A stretch of DNA of 64,000 bases from Bacteroidales bacterium (GCA_017549805.1 JAFYNJ010000008.1:124001-188000), one strand, 5' to 3'. Positions 7,574 to 17,400 are shown, counted from the stretch's first letter. Program-made: numbers and translations. Notes: generated by a model not told the origin, from the sequence alone.

Positions 7574-10060
7574 TTATATCGGATCCACATCAATTTGCAC
7601 TTGAACCGACTTATAGTCGGGATGCAACTGGAACAAGTGGATCTGCTTCATAATGAGCTCCTTGACTTGTTGGGCGTTGTGTTCGCGATTAAACTTCACC
7701 ATCATCTGTTTAATATACAGATTCTTGACCCTCGACACCATGGGGTATTCCGGCCCTAACAAATCCTGTTTGAAGATCGGGCGGAGCATGCTTGACAGTT
7801 CGGCTGCGGCAGGGTTCAGCTTTTGGTATTCCTTGTGTTTTAGACGGATCAGGACGATTCGGTAAAACGGCGGATAGCCAAATTGGCGGCGGGTAATCAT
7901 CTGCTTTTCGTAAAGCGCCTTGAAATCGTTGCGCAACACGTCTTGCAGCACAGGATGCGAAGGCTCGAATGTCTGGATGACAACCTTTCCCTGTTTACCT
8001 TTGCGCCCGGCGCGGCCAGCCACCTGAGCCATCAGTTGGAAGCTGCGCTCATGGGCACGAAAGTCGGGGAAGGAAAGCATGTTGTCGGCATTCAAGATGC
8101 CCACTACTTTCACCGAATCGAAATCCAAACCCTTGGTAACCATCTGGGTGCCCACCAAAATATCCGTTTCCTTATCTTGGAAAGCTTCAAGAATCGATTG
8201 ATAGTCGTTCCTTGAACGGGTTGTATCCAAATCGAGACGGGCCACCTTCACTTCCGGCAGCATGAGTTTCAAGTCCTCCTCCACCTTCTCGGTACCAAAT
8301 CCATGCATCCTGATGTTGGTGCTGTGGCAGGAGGGACACTCCGACGGCACGCTGGTAGTATAGCCGCAATAATGGCAACGCAACACATTCTGTTGCTTGT
8401 GATAGATCAAACTTACATCACAATTGATGCACTGGGGCACATAGTGGCAATCGTCGCATTCGACACGCAAGGAAAAGCCGCGCCGATTCTGGAATAGAAT
8501 GACTTGGTTATGTTCCTTCAAGGTGTCGTTCATGGCATCGAGCAAGACACTGCCGAAATCGGCCTGTGCGGTCTTTCGCTTTCGCTCCACACGCATGTCG
8601 CTCAAGATGATCTCAGGCATCTCCACGCCTCCATAGCGTTCCGTGATCTCAACCAATTTAAAACGGCCTTGCAAGGCATTGTAATAACTCTCGTAAGATG
8701 GCGTAGCCGATCCCAGCAACACCTTGGCATGATGCAGGGCTCCCAACACGATGGCAGCGTCACGGGCATGATAACGCGGGGCAGGATCCACCTGCTTGAA
8801 GCTGCTGTCGTGCTCCTCATCCACGATAATCAGGCCGATGTCGGAATAAGGCAGGAAGATGGCCGAGCGCGAGCCGATAATGACTTGGCGCTGCGCAGTT
8901 TGGCCTGGGACGAAGTCGCGCACCTGTTGCCAGACCTCTACCCGCTCGTTGACGCCATAACGGGAGTGGTAAACACCCAGCTTGTCGCCGAAATACTGTT
9001 TCAACCGGTTGATGATCTGAGCAGTCAAGGCAATTTCCGGCAACAAATACAGCACCTGCTTCCCTTCGTCCAACGCCTCCTGGATCAACTTAATATAAAT
9101 CTCCGTCTTGCCACTGGAAGTGACGCCATGCAACAGCACCGGCTTTTGCTCCTCAAACCCGGCCTTGATCTCATGGTATGCCCGCTGTTGCGTTTCAGTA
9201 AGTTCAATGGACGAGACATCAACTTGAGCCTTGAGTTCCTTCAGGCGGCTCACTTTTCGCTCATAGACCTCGAAAATGCCCTTGTCGGCCATAGCTTTGA
9301 GAATGGCACCGGAAGCATCGGCTCTTTTCAACAACTCGGAAGCCTTCACGTCATGGTCGCAATCACCGCCCATGGTAATATAGGCCAACAACACTTCCAA
9401 CTGCTTATAGGCTCTTTTGGTAAGACCATCCATCAGCTCCTGCATCCTATCGTCGTCTCGATACAGGCTGGCGAGATGGACAAAACGCTCATACTTTGCC
9501 TTGTATTTCTCATCCAGCTCCTCCTCCATTATGAGAATTCCCTTCTCCATCATGGTATGAATGAGCGGCATCACTTTCTTGAAACCGATGATCTTGCTTA
9601 CCTCGCTGATGGCAATCTTCGGCTGCACCTGCAGGGCCTCTACGATGAGATACTCATAGTCGTTGAGCGGCATACTGTCGAGCACATAATCGTCAGAAAG
9701 CGCCACTTTCGACTCACTGCTCAGTTTCAGGGCCGAAGGCAGGGCTGCCTGCATTACTTCACCAAGATGACAAAGGTAGTAGGTCTTCACCCAGTCCCAA
9801 AACTTCAGCTGTCTATTGTTTACAATCGGCTGTTCGTCAAGGATGTCCATCAGGTACTTCACCTCTACCTCCGGCACTTTCTCCGTCAAGGATATGACCA
9901 GTCCCGACATGATCTTGGTCTTGCCAAACTGTACTACTACCCTTTGTCCCACACGGATACTATCGTTGAGCGAATAAGGCACACGGTAGGTGAATGTCCC
10001 CGGCACGGGAATTGGCAGAAGGACTTCGGCGAAGAGGGTGATTCTTTCGGGGAGGGACAT
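7574..10060 (-). CDS. priA: Primosomal protein N' (replication restart helicase PriA)
   Basis: PriA recognises stalled replication forks and reloads the replicative helicase. The 828-residue product shows the N-terminal 3'-DNA-binding region (PVPGTFTYRVP), Walker A GVTSSGKT at about 312-319 and the DEEH box at about 415-418. Eight zinc-binding cysteines lie at about 536, 539, 545, 548, 563, 566, 576 and 579, and helicase motifs follow (ILVGTQMVTKGLDF, QVAGRAGR). All expected elements are present, so it should be active. The ATG at 10060 directly follows a heptamer array that runs from the stop of the Plug gene. No promoter is visible in that 34-base gap, so the two genes are probably co-transcribed. 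A 526-residue open frame on the opposite strand is a shadow of this gene. Confidence 0.97.
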   Translation of the reverse strand: MSLPERITLFAEVLLPIPVPGTFTYRVPYSLNDSIRVGQRVVVQFGKTKIMSGLVISLTEKVPEVEVKYLMDILDEQPIVNNRQLKFWDWVKTYYLCHLGEVMQAALPSALKLSSESKVALSDDYVLDSMPLNDYEYLIVEALQVQPKIAISEVSKIIGFKKVMPLIHTMMEKGILIMEEELDEKYKAKYERFVHLASLYRDDDRMQELMDGLTKRAYKQLEVLLAYITMGGDCDHDVKASELLKRADASGAILKAMADKGIFEVYERKVSRLKELKAQVDVSSIELTETQQRAYHEIKAGFEEQKPVLLHGVTSSGKTEIYIKLIQEALDEGKQVLYLLPEIALTAQIINRLKQYFGDKLGVYHSRYGVNERVEVWQQVRDFVPGQTAQRQVIIGSRSAIFLPYSDIGLIIVDEEHDSSFKQVDPAPRYHARDAAIVLGALHHAKVLLGSATPSYESYYNALQGRFKLVEITERYGGVEMPEIILSDMRVERKRKTAQADFGSVLLDAMNDTLKEHNQVILFQNRRGFSLRVECDDCHYVPQCINCDVSLIYHKQQNVLRCHYCGYTTSVPSECPSCHSTNIRMHGFGTEKVEEDLKLMLPEVKVARLDLDTTRSRNDYQSILEAFQDKETDILVGTQMVTKGLDFDSVKVVGILNADNMLSFPDFRAHERSFQLMAQVAGRAGRKGKQGKVVIQTFEPSHPVLQDVLRNDFKALYEKQMITRRQFGYPPFYRIVLIRLKHKEYQKLNPAAAELSSMLRPIFKQDLLGPEYPMVSRVKNLYIKQMMVKFNREHNAQQVKELIMKQIHLFQLHPDYKSVQVQIDVDPI

Positions 10061-10063
10061 GGG

Positions 10064-10098
10064 GAGGTGAGAGGTGAGAGGTGAAAGGTGAAAGTTAA
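10064..10098. repeat. Heptamer array between Plug gene and priA (GAGGTGA family)
   Basis: On the plus strand the array reads GAGGTGA three times, then AAGGTGA and AAGTTAA, in exact 7-base phase. The last unit contains the stop codon of the Plug gene, and only GGG separates the first unit from the priA ATG. Read in the gene direction it is a run of TCACCTC. A near-identical array precedes tatD at 63266. Confidence 0.93.
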
Positions 10099-11372
10099 TG
10101 AGAAAGGAGGGTGGTGTAGCCTATTAATTCGTCATAGCCTTTGTTGGCGTTGTAGTAATACAAATAAATCCTGTACAGGTTGTCGGTATCCCAAAAGTTG
10201 CCTTCTGTAAGCTCTGTGGAAACCGCATACGAGTTTCGGTCGGCCGTGACGAAGAGGAAATTGTAATATCCTTGTTTGAGCAGTAGCTGGCACAGGTAGC
10301 CATGCAAATTATAGTCATACCGCATCAGGTTGCGCTCATCGAATCTCCAATTGTTGGCGGCGCCCATTACATACACATCTTCCTGGATCAGAGGAGTTGG
10401 CCAGCGAAGGAAGATGTTAACCCAAGCATAATCAGCCTCCGTGTCGGTTTCGCGTCCTTCATTGGCAATGTAGATGTATTTTTCACCGTGGATATCCTCG
10501 TAGGTGATATAAGGCTTACGCGCCCTCGATTCACAGGTGGCGTAATCCACCACATAATAATCGTCGGTTTGATAGATACGGGCAATGTTTTCCGATTGGA
10601 AATAGAAGTTACTGAAGTTGAGCCTCCGATATTGGTTGGAAGCCTCGAAAACCGTTGCCGGATGATGTTCGTATGAGATGTAATCGGGATAGACGAACGA
10701 AGGTTTCAACCCGATGGCGGCATTGTCCCAACGGCCATTCTGACGGATGGTCATGTTGGCATATTGCTGCACATTTCCCGTCATGATGCTCGGCATGTTG
10801 ACTTTGATGTTCAGTTGCTGATGAGTGTCGCTAAGTGAAAGATCATCGCAATAGCGGGGCACAGAAGCCGTAATGGAGGCTTTTTCGTCGTAAATCATAA
10901 AGCGCCGGGTGAAATAGACATGCTCCTCTGAAAGATCGTCACCATAAACAATGAGCAAGTAGTTCCCAGAAAGGGTAGGCTTCATGTCCTCATCGGGGAA
11001 AGAAAGGCGATAATGCACATAGTCAACCAATGTGTTCCGAGAAAAATCGAAATCATCGATTCGACCGTAATCAAAACCATTGACATAAGTGGTCCTCTGG
11101 ATTTCGGTGGGATACCAATCGTTGGTACAATGGATAAAAGTATAATTGAGCACTTCGCCTTCCGAACCCAATAGATCGAACGACAAAGTAAGCCGGCCCG
11201 TTGGATTGTCCAACGGAATCAAGGGTTCCTTGTTTTGGTTGCCGTCGGCATAGAGCAGCACCGTCTTCACCGATTCCTTGTAATCGAGATCGGCGCATGG
11301 TAAATCAAAGGGTTGGGCCAAGGCACTCGTGACAAGAAACAGGCCCAATAGAAAAGAAAGTGCTTTTTTCAT
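10095..11372 (-). CDS. Type IX secretion system Plug protein (DUF5103 family)
   Basis: The 425-residue protein has a signal peptide (MKKALSFLLGLFLVTSALA) and matches the DUF5103 family, whose members occupy the SprA channel from the periplasmic side when PorV is absent. Recognisable stretches are VLLYADGNQNKEPLIPLD, WYPTEIQRTTYVNGFDYG and the C-terminal RIYLYYYNANKGYDELIGY. It should act in the periplasm, sealing the translocon encoded at 44914. A longer frame reaches 11453, but its first 27 residues are not signal-like and cover the -7 element at 11390, so the ATG at 11372 is chosen. It is followed directly by the heptamer array and priA, and is divergent from a PorT-like barrel gene. The function is taken from the family. 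Confidence 0.88.
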   Translation of the reverse strand: MKKALSFLLGLFLVTSALAQPFDLPCADLDYKESVKTVLLYADGNQNKEPLIPLDNPTGRLTLSFDLLGSEGEVLNYTFIHCTNDWYPTEIQRTTYVNGFDYGRIDDFDFSRNTLVDYVHYRLSFPDEDMKPTLSGNYLLIVYGDDLSEEHVYFTRRFMIYDEKASITASVPRYCDDLSLSDTHQQLNIKVNMPSIMTGNVQQYANMTIRQNGRWDNAAIGLKPSFVYPDYISYEHHPATVFEASNQYRRLNFSNFYFQSENIARIYQTDDYYVVDYATCESRARKPYITYEDIHGEKYIYIANEGRETDTEADYAWVNIFLRWPTPLIQEDVYVMGAANNWRFDERNLMRYDYNLHGYLCQLLLKQGYYNFLFVTADRNSYAVSTELTEGNFWDTDNLYRIYLYYYNANKGYDELIGYTTLLSH

Positions 11373-11389
11373 CTGATTGTTACTTTCTG

Positions 11390-11397
11390 CAAAAATA
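11390..11397 (-). promoter_or_regulatory. Bacteroidota -7 element for the Plug/priA transcript
   Basis: The minus strand reads TATTTTTG followed by C, 17 bases before the Plug ATG. It supports the shorter start. Confidence 0.6.
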
Positions 11398-11422
11398 ATG
11401 CATTTTTTAAAAGAAATCTCCC

Positions 11423-11430
11423 TATCTTTG
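11423..11430 (+). promoter_or_regulatory. Bacteroidota -7 element for the 11459 gene
   Basis: TATCTTTG followed by CC lies 28 bases before the ATG at 11459, back to back with the Plug promoter. Confidence 0.6.
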
Positions 11431-11458
11431 CCTTTTGTTGAAACAAAATCCATCCAAG

Positions 11459-12295
11459 ATGAAAAACACAGTCCGTTGCCTTATTGTATTGGCTTTCACC
11501 CTGTCGGTTTCCTTTGCGGAAGCCCAAGTTATCGGGAAAGAGAATTTGGTCTTGAAAAAGAACATCTTTTTAGGTTTTAAGGGAGGGGTGTCGGCCATGG
11601 ACATGAAATACTCCTACAATGAGTCAATAGATAAGGATAATTTCATCAATAAAACCGCTTTGTTTAAAGCTCCTTTGGGCTGTTGGACTGGAGGCTTTTT
11701 CGTGGAGCGCACCCTTCCTGGATGGTCCTACGGCATTGAGTTCAACCTCAACCATCTTTATGCCACAGAAAAAATACCGGACAATCCAAGCAAAGGTCTG
11801 AAAGACGCACAGAACCCTTCTTGGGACTCGGTCTATTTTGCCAATATCCGCATTCCCGTCAAGCTCAAGTTTTTGGAAGACGATATGTTTTCACCCTATA
11901 TCTTTATGGCACCCGAAATCGGAACCTATATTAGCGATTCCATTGCAAGCAGCATCCCCGTCTTCTCCTATTCCAGCATTGATGGCGAGCAGGAGGCATG
12001 GGGGGCAGACAATGCCCGCAAATTGAACTTGAATCTGGTGGCAGGTGCCGGCGTGGAAGGCAAAATACAAATCGGGCTCTATGAAATCAGAGCCCGATTT
12101 GAAGCTGGTTACCGTTTGGGATTGCTCAGCACTACGCCCAAGTACATTCCACAGGATCCAAACACAAACGATCCGAACGCAACGCCGCCTCAACCTGAAG
12201 CGTATCCGTTCAAAAGGATGATGCGTGGCTGGGAAGCTACCATAGGATTGGCTTTCCCCTTGTTCCTCAATCCGAGTTATAGCTGGATGAACTAA
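11459..12295 (+). CDS. Outer membrane beta-barrel protein, PorT-like family
   Basis: The 278-residue product has a signal peptide (MKNTVRCLIVLAFTLSVSFAEA) and a pattern of alternating strands with aromatic girdles, for example FLGFKGGVSAMD, GWSYGIEFNLNHLY, ARFEAGYRLGLLS and WEATIGLAFPLFLNPSY. This is the layout of the PorT-like eight-stranded barrels common in Bacteroidota. PorT itself belongs to T9SS, but this family is broad, so no role in secretion is claimed beyond being divergent from the Plug gene. The start follows the promoter; an in-frame upstream ATG at 11435 precedes the signal peptide and is less likely. The last 4 bases overlap the convergent HIT gene. Confidence 0.75.
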   Translation: MKNTVRCLIVLAFTLSVSFAEAQVIGKENLVLKKNIFLGFKGGVSAMDMKYSYNESIDKDNFINKTALFKAPLGCWTGGFFVERTLPGWSYGIEFNLNHLYATEKIPDNPSKGLKDAQNPSWDSVYFANIRIPVKLKFLEDDMFSPYIFMAPEIGTYISDSIASSIPVFSYSSIDGEQEAWGADNARKLNLNLVAGAGVEGKIQIGLYEIRARFEAGYRLGLLSTTPKYIPQDPNTNDPNATPPQPEAYPFKRMMRGWEATIGLAFPLFLNPSYSWMN

Positions 12296-12681
12296 GCCTC
12301 GACAATTGCCTTCTGAACCTCAAGAAACTCCTCTTGAGTCAGTTTCAAATGTTCTTTCTTGAAGTCCAAGTCGCCCTCACAAGTGATGGGGACAAGATGA
12401 ATGTGGGCATGGGGAACTTCCAGCCCGATGACGGCAACGGCAATGCGCTTGCAGGGGATGGCCTTTTCGATCTTCTGTGCGACTTTCTTGGCGAAGACCA
12501 TCATGCTGCCCAATTCCTCATCTTCGATGTTGAAGATATAGTCCGTCTCATGCTTTGGGACGACCAAGGTATGACCTTTTGACAAAGGATTGATGTCAAG
12601 GAAGGCAAAGAACTGGTCGTCTTCGGCTATTTTATAGCAAGGTATTTCACCCTGAATGATTCTGGAAAAAATGGTAGCCAT
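12292..12681 (-). CDS. HIT family nucleotide-binding protein
   Basis: This 129-residue protein belongs to the histidine triad superfamily, small hydrolases of nucleoside phosphoramidates and dinucleotides. It starts TIFSRIIQGEIPCYKI, contains FLDINPLSKGHTLVVPK and has the catalytic triad motif HAHIHLVPI near the C-terminus. Length and motifs are normal for the HINT branch. It lies downstream of greA on the same strand, with a heptamer array filling the gap from the greA stop to this ATG, so the two are likely co-transcribed. Its 3' end overlaps the convergent barrel gene by 4 bases. The physiological substrate cannot be read from sequence. Confidence 0.93.
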   Translation of the reverse strand: MATIFSRIIQGEIPCYKIAEDDQFFAFLDINPLSKGHTLVVPKHETDYIFNIEDEELGSMMVFAKKVAQKIEKAIPCKRIAVAVIGLEVPHAHIHLVPITCEGDLDFKKEHLKLTQEEFLEVQKAIVEA

Positions 12682-12682
12682 G

Positions 12683-12724
12683 GCGGTTCAGAGTTGAGAG
12701 TTTAGGGTTGAGAGTTTAGAGTTA
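12683..12724. repeat. Heptamer array between greA and the HIT gene
   Basis: Read in the gene direction, the stop codon of greA is followed by TAACTCT, AAACTCT, CAACCCT, AAACTCT, CAACTCT and a decayed GAACCGCC, then the ATG of the HIT gene. The unit is 7 bases with consensus NAACTCT. It fills the entire gap. Confidence 0.88.
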
Positions 12725-13198
12725 TTAACGGGTGATTTCGAGTATTTCGAAAAACATCTTTCCGGCGGGGACCATGATCTCAGCCACTTCACCGACTTTC
12801 TTACCGAGGAGACCTTGTCCGATAGGAGAATTGATGGAAATCTTTCCAGACTTGAAATCAGCTTCCTTTTCAGGAACGATGGAATAAGTCATCGAGGCCT
12901 TGGTCTTGGTGTTCTTGATCTTGACCGTTGAATAAAGGAGCACCTTGGAAGTGTCAATCTTCGACTCATCCAACACGCGAGCGTTGAAGATCAAATCCTG
13001 CAGGTCGGCTATCTTAGCTTCAAGAAGGCCTTGTGCTTCCTTGGCAGCATCGTACTCTGCGTTTTCCGACAAATCACCTTTATCGCGTGCTTCAGCGATG
13101 GCCTGGATGATACGCGGACGTTCACGAAGGATCAAGTCATCCAATTCGTCCTTCAACTTTTGCAACCCTTCAGAGGTAAAATACTTGATTTCTGACAT
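12725..13198 (-). CDS. greA: Transcription elongation factor GreA
   Basis: GreA enters the secondary channel of RNA polymerase and stimulates cleavage of backtracked RNA. The 157-residue product has the N-terminal coiled coil (MSEIKYFTSEGLQKLKDELDD) with the acidic tip GDLSENAEYDAAKE, whose Asp and Glu residues are catalytic. The C-terminal FKBP-like domain contains SPIGQGLLGKKVGE. Length is standard. The leader between the promoter at 13269 and this ATG holds a complete intrinsic terminator hairpin (13222-13260), which suggests attenuation of greA. It is followed by the HIT gene after a heptamer array. Confidence 0.97.
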   Translation of the reverse strand: MSEIKYFTSEGLQKLKDELDDLILRERPRIIQAIAEARDKGDLSENAEYDAAKEAQGLLEAKIADLQDLIFNARVLDESKIDTSKVLLYSTVKIKNTKTKASMTYSIVPEKEADFKSGKISINSPIGQGLLGKKVGEVAEIMVPAGKMFFEILEITR

Positions 13199-13221
13199 GG
13201 TATAGGTTTTTTAACAACGTG

Positions 13222-13260
13222 AAAAAAGAGACCCTTACCGGAATAAGGGTCTTCTTTTTT
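13222..13260 (-). terminator. Intrinsic terminator inside the greA leader
   Basis: An 8-base-pair stem (GACCCTTA at 13230-13237 with TAAGGGTC at 13244-13251, loop CCGGAA) is followed on the minus strand by TCTTTTTT. It lies downstream of the PorV-like gene and also between the greA promoter and the greA ATG. It can therefore end read-through and also attenuate greA itself. The A tract on the other side makes it symmetrical. Confidence 0.85.
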
Positions 13261-13268
13261 TGAATGTG

Positions 13269-13276
13269 CAAAGATA
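13269..13276 (-). promoter_or_regulatory. Bacteroidota -7 element for greA
   Basis: The minus strand reads TATCTTTG followed by CAC, with a TTG about 21 bases upstream. Transcription would begin near 13264, so the leader is about 65 nt and includes the hairpin at 13222-13260. Confidence 0.65.
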
Positions 13277-13307
13277 CTAATTTTCTTTCAAATGTTGCAA
13301 CACATTT

Positions 13308-14378
13308 TTAGAAAATAAGTCTTGCGCCAATGCTGTGGGTGCCCGAATAGCTATAGGTTTGGCGGAAAGCGTAGTCAATAGCGAGCATCGGGGCATCCTC
13401 TTTCTTGGAAATCGGAACTTGGACAGAGCAACCGGCATTGAGTCCTTGGTTAAGGTTCATGCAGTTCTCATCCAAAATGCCTTTGAACAATCCGCTCTCG
13501 TAGGTATAACCAGCACGGATCAAGAACCACTCTCTCCAGCCGTATTCAAGACCGAGGACATATTGGTCCTTGGTGAAGGAGTTGGAGATGAAGTTGCCAG
13601 CAAAGGTGATACGGGAAGTCTCAGCAAAGTGCCAGTCGTAAGCAGCTGCAATACTCAACTGAGTAGGAAGCTCGAACTGGTCGGCACGTTGGATCACCGT
13701 ATGCTGCAACGAGCTGTTGGGCAGCAAGTAGGCCTTGATTGACAAACCGTCGCCCGACATGGTCATGGTGGGTCCAATGTTCTTCAGGGTGATACCGAAG
13801 TGGATGTTGTCGAAAGGACCGGTAACATACTGGATACCGGCATCAAGGGCAACACCGACAGCACCCATGTTAGCAATGGACTCGCTGATGATCTTCAGGT
13901 TGAAACCACCGCTGATGCTGTTGGAGAACGTTTTGGCAAATGCCACGTTGATGTTCATGAGATTCGGCTTGAAGGTACCGATACCACCATCGGGGTTGTC
14001 AGTGGTGGTCTCCATGATCGTTCCGGGATTCAGGGAGAAGAAGGAAAGTCCCAACACGCTTGATTCGCCCACACGCACAGCCATACCGAAGGAAGAGATC
14101 TTCACTTCGGAGCCTTTCAGCCAGTCAGTATGGGAGAAGTTGACATCCAATGAACGGATGGCCGAGATGCCGGCCACATTGCCGAACATGGCTTCAACAC
14201 CCTTCACGAACGACATGCCTGCATTGCCCCAACCTGCTGAAGCAGCCCAGGGGTTGATCAACAATTCAGGAGCACCGGCTTGACCGGAACGGTCCTCATT
14301 ACCTGCAAATGCCTTGGGAGCGCTGACTCCAAGAAGGAGAACAAGGCTCATTACTATATATCTAAATGATTTCTTCAT
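13308..14378 (-). CDS. PorV/PorQ family outer membrane barrel protein
   Basis: The 356-residue product has a signal peptide ending PKAFAG, then the family hallmark APELLINPWAASAGWGNAGMS, followed by repeated strand pairs typical of the FadL-like PorV/PorQ barrel. PorV proteins carry T9SS cargo from SprA to the attachment complex. This copy is the last gene of a module with a TonB-dependent receptor and a 1515-residue cargo protein, so it may be a dedicated partner of that cargo rather than the general PorV. The ATG at 14378 is preferred to the one at 14405 because the signal peptide starts there. A terminator follows within the greA leader. The family is clear; the pairing with the cargo is inference. 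Confidence 0.82.
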   Translation of the reverse strand: MKKSFRYIVMSLVLLLGVSAPKAFAGNEDRSGQAGAPELLINPWAASAGWGNAGMSFVKGVEAMFGNVAGISAIRSLDVNFSHTDWLKGSEVKISSFGMAVRVGESSVLGLSFFSLNPGTIMETTTDNPDGGIGTFKPNLMNINVAFAKTFSNSISGGFNLKIISESIANMGAVGVALDAGIQYVTGPFDNIHFGITLKNIGPTMTMSGDGLSIKAYLLPNSSLQHTVIQRADQFELPTQLSIAAAYDWHFAETSRITFAGNFISNSFTKDQYVLGLEYGWREWFLIRAGYTYESGLFKGILDENCMNLNQGLNAGCSVQVPISKKEDAPMLAIDYAFRQTYSYSGTHSIGARLIF

Positions 14379-14416
14379 GATTCTGATATTTTTAAGGTTA
14401 AGCATTTCACGATAAA

Positions 14417-17400
14417 TTAGAACGTATTCAAGTCAATGAGACGCATGGCACCGAAGAACTTGATCGTACGTTCGCCGCCGCTGGTGTTGTCCTTCACATG
14501 GATCAGATAGAAGCCTGAGGCAACAGGAGTGTTGGCGAAGTTGGTGAGATCCCAGTCAATGGAAGGAAGCTCATTGTCTTTCTTGAATTGACGGATCTTG
14601 GTTCCTGCAAGGTTGTAAATGGTAACCGTACAGTTGTTGGGGAGGTTCGTGATCTTGACCAAGTTGTTGAGCGCATTCTTTTCGTATGAAGAATAAGCGT
14701 AGTAAGGATTAGGAACAACCGTGATCAGATCAAGGTCGGATTCAGTCTTCTCGGGATCATTCCAAACAGGATCCAGACCTTCGATCACAAAGTTATACTT
14801 AGGATAGAGACCGTTGATGTCCAGTTCGGAATAGAGCGAGTCGAGTTCGCATACACCATAGCCCTTGTCGTAAGGCTTGGCAACGCGGATACGGATCTTG
14901 GCATCGTTGCCAGGTTCCAACCAAGTGGTGCCTTCAACACCCATCGGCATACCAACGTACATGCACTGACGATAGAAGAGGTGTTGCAAGTTCTTTTCGT
15001 CGGTAGAGTTGTTTTGGAACATGTTCAACATGTCGAAACCATGGTATCCAGCATCGTATGCCGGGCTATAGAAGCGTTCAACCGGATAGGGGGTGCCATT
15101 GGGCAACTCAGAGGCCCTGGGTTTGTCCATACCGAAGATATAGACATAGTGCATACCGCCGAACACTGCCTCTTGGTCAACTTGACGGAAGAGAGTAGGA
15201 TCATAATACTGTGTATTATCGCCATACAGCTCTTCGACGGTGGCCTTCTGCAACGCTGGAGGATTGAACATCATGTCGCGTCCATTCAAATCCTCAAGAT
15301 AGGAGTTCTCACCAAACGCCAGATTCAGACGAGCGCCAGATTCCACATCAATGACATAGCCCGGGAACCAGCTCATACCTTGTGGCGAGATGTAGTTGGG
15401 ATCGTTCGGATCATCGCTGACATACATCGAAGCGGTGTCTTGTGTCCAATCGGAGAACGGCTGGCCGTCAACCATGTAGGGGTTGCCATCCATATCGACG
15501 GATGGAGCTTTTCTCAAATTGAACTTCTTGGCTCCGTTTTGAGAGAGTTTATCATCGACACACATCTCAATGACGGGGCAACGGGTCCACTTGGAACGGT
15601 CGGATGTCAGAACGATATCCACGCTAGCCACTCTGGAGAAGTATTCGGGTTGGATACTCTTGGTGGAAGGCACTGGATAGACGGAATTCTTTTGGTATGG
15701 AACAAGGGCAAACGGTGACCAAGTTCGGTTGGCAATCTTCTCAAAGCTTTCGTTAGGATCGTATGCCACCATACCACCGTTCATGTTATAGTCGTTGTTC
15801 GCAGTGTTTTCAAAGTCATAGTAGTTACCGGCACGGATCCAGTTAAGAACGGAACCAGGAATATCCTTGTCGCGGATACCATCCAGCCATTTGCTTGTAC
15901 TGTCTTGGAAAATCAACGAGGAGGTAATCATACCGCTGTTCTTGGCAAGGGCCTCGTAAGCTACATTCCACGGATCAGTAGACGATGAGTTGTCATACAG
16001 GTAACCTACTGCGGTAGGACCGACATTCCACGGTTGTTCAATCGTAATGGAGATGCCTCTATCAATAAACATCTTTTCATCAGCGTAAGTGGTAATGGTA
16101 TCGCTCCTAATGGGTTCCTCATCTGATTCAAGATCCTTCAGATACCAGTGCGAAGCCATTCGTGTTGCCTCACTACCAGATTGATTGTTCGTGGTAGAGA
16201 TAGGCTGAGTTTCATCAATGGGAAGGCTCACTAAATTATTGGATGAGACGTTCGTAGTCTTTACCTCAAACAGCGTATCGAACCACAATTCATAGCTGGT
16301 AGTCTTCACATTCAACGGGTCAATGACCTTCACATTCAAAGGACCGTAGCCAACCTTGTATTGAGGATGGTAAATGATTGGGTAATCGGGATGGCCGAAC
16401 ACAATCTTGTTGCCATTCTCATCGTAGGTATTGGCAACTTTCTTTGTGAACAACTCGTCAATGGATTCTTGTGAAAGTTCGAGTTCGTTACCACCGTTGC
16501 CTTGTCCCACGATACGGGTAATGGCAGGTCTTTGACCATATTCGCACTGCATCACCGTACCGTTCACAATCTTGTGAGGAACAGCCGAGTAGCAGGTGAT
16601 GTTCTTACGGCCTTCCAGATAAGGTGTTTGCTGGCCATAGAGACCGAACGTTTCGCTGGGTTCTTGTGAGTAGGTCAAGTAGTTGTTATAAGCGTAGGCC
16701 ACAGCCATGAAATAATAGGTCTTGTGGTTGACCAAAGCAGGATTCTCAGTCGTGGCGAACTTGTCTTCAGTAACGATGAAGCTATGGGTAATACCACCAT
16801 CGCCGCCTTCCACTTTCAGTGACGGGACAATGGCACCGATCTGTTCATTCCAAGCATAGTTGACAAGATGAGAGACACCGTTGTGGATGTCGCATTGGAA
16901 GACCAAACGGGCTTTGGCATTGTTGTCGAGTTCATCGGCACCCACCTCAGCATTGGCAAGCTGATACACCTTATAGCCTTCGAAGCGATAGTAACGGTCG
17001 CTCTTTTGAGTGGAGTCGTCGGGACGGTATTCCGGAATCTCAGGATCGATCTCAACATAGCCTTCCTTGTAGTTGTTGGAAATGGCGCTGTTGGAGAGAT
17101 AGATGATGAGTTTCTGATCCAGCTCACGGATGGTCAGGTCAGGAGCATTAGGACCGTCGATGACTTTGAAGCAGTTGTCGAACAAGGCCTGGCACTTGTC
17201 GTCGGTGACGCGAAGCAGTTCAACGGAAGCAAGAGGGCCACCGGAATTGGCACGAGCCCACGGCACACCGAAGGTAATGTAGTTGACAGCACCCGGTTTC
17301 AAAGTGAAGGGGCCGGCTGACTGCATGAAACGACGGTCGGCGGCTTCATTGCCTGCTTCGGAGTCGGTCCAATACTTACCATCTTGGTTGTAACCGTTGT

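Noticed and set aside
8504-10084. 526-residue open frame on the plus strand opposite priA
   Set aside because: It is the complement of a strongly conserved gene and has no recognisable motif or signal. Long antisense frames are common here because of the codon bias.
10061-10098. Tandem repeats as a CRISPR array
   Set aside because: The units are 7 or 8 bases with no spacers, and no cas gene is present.
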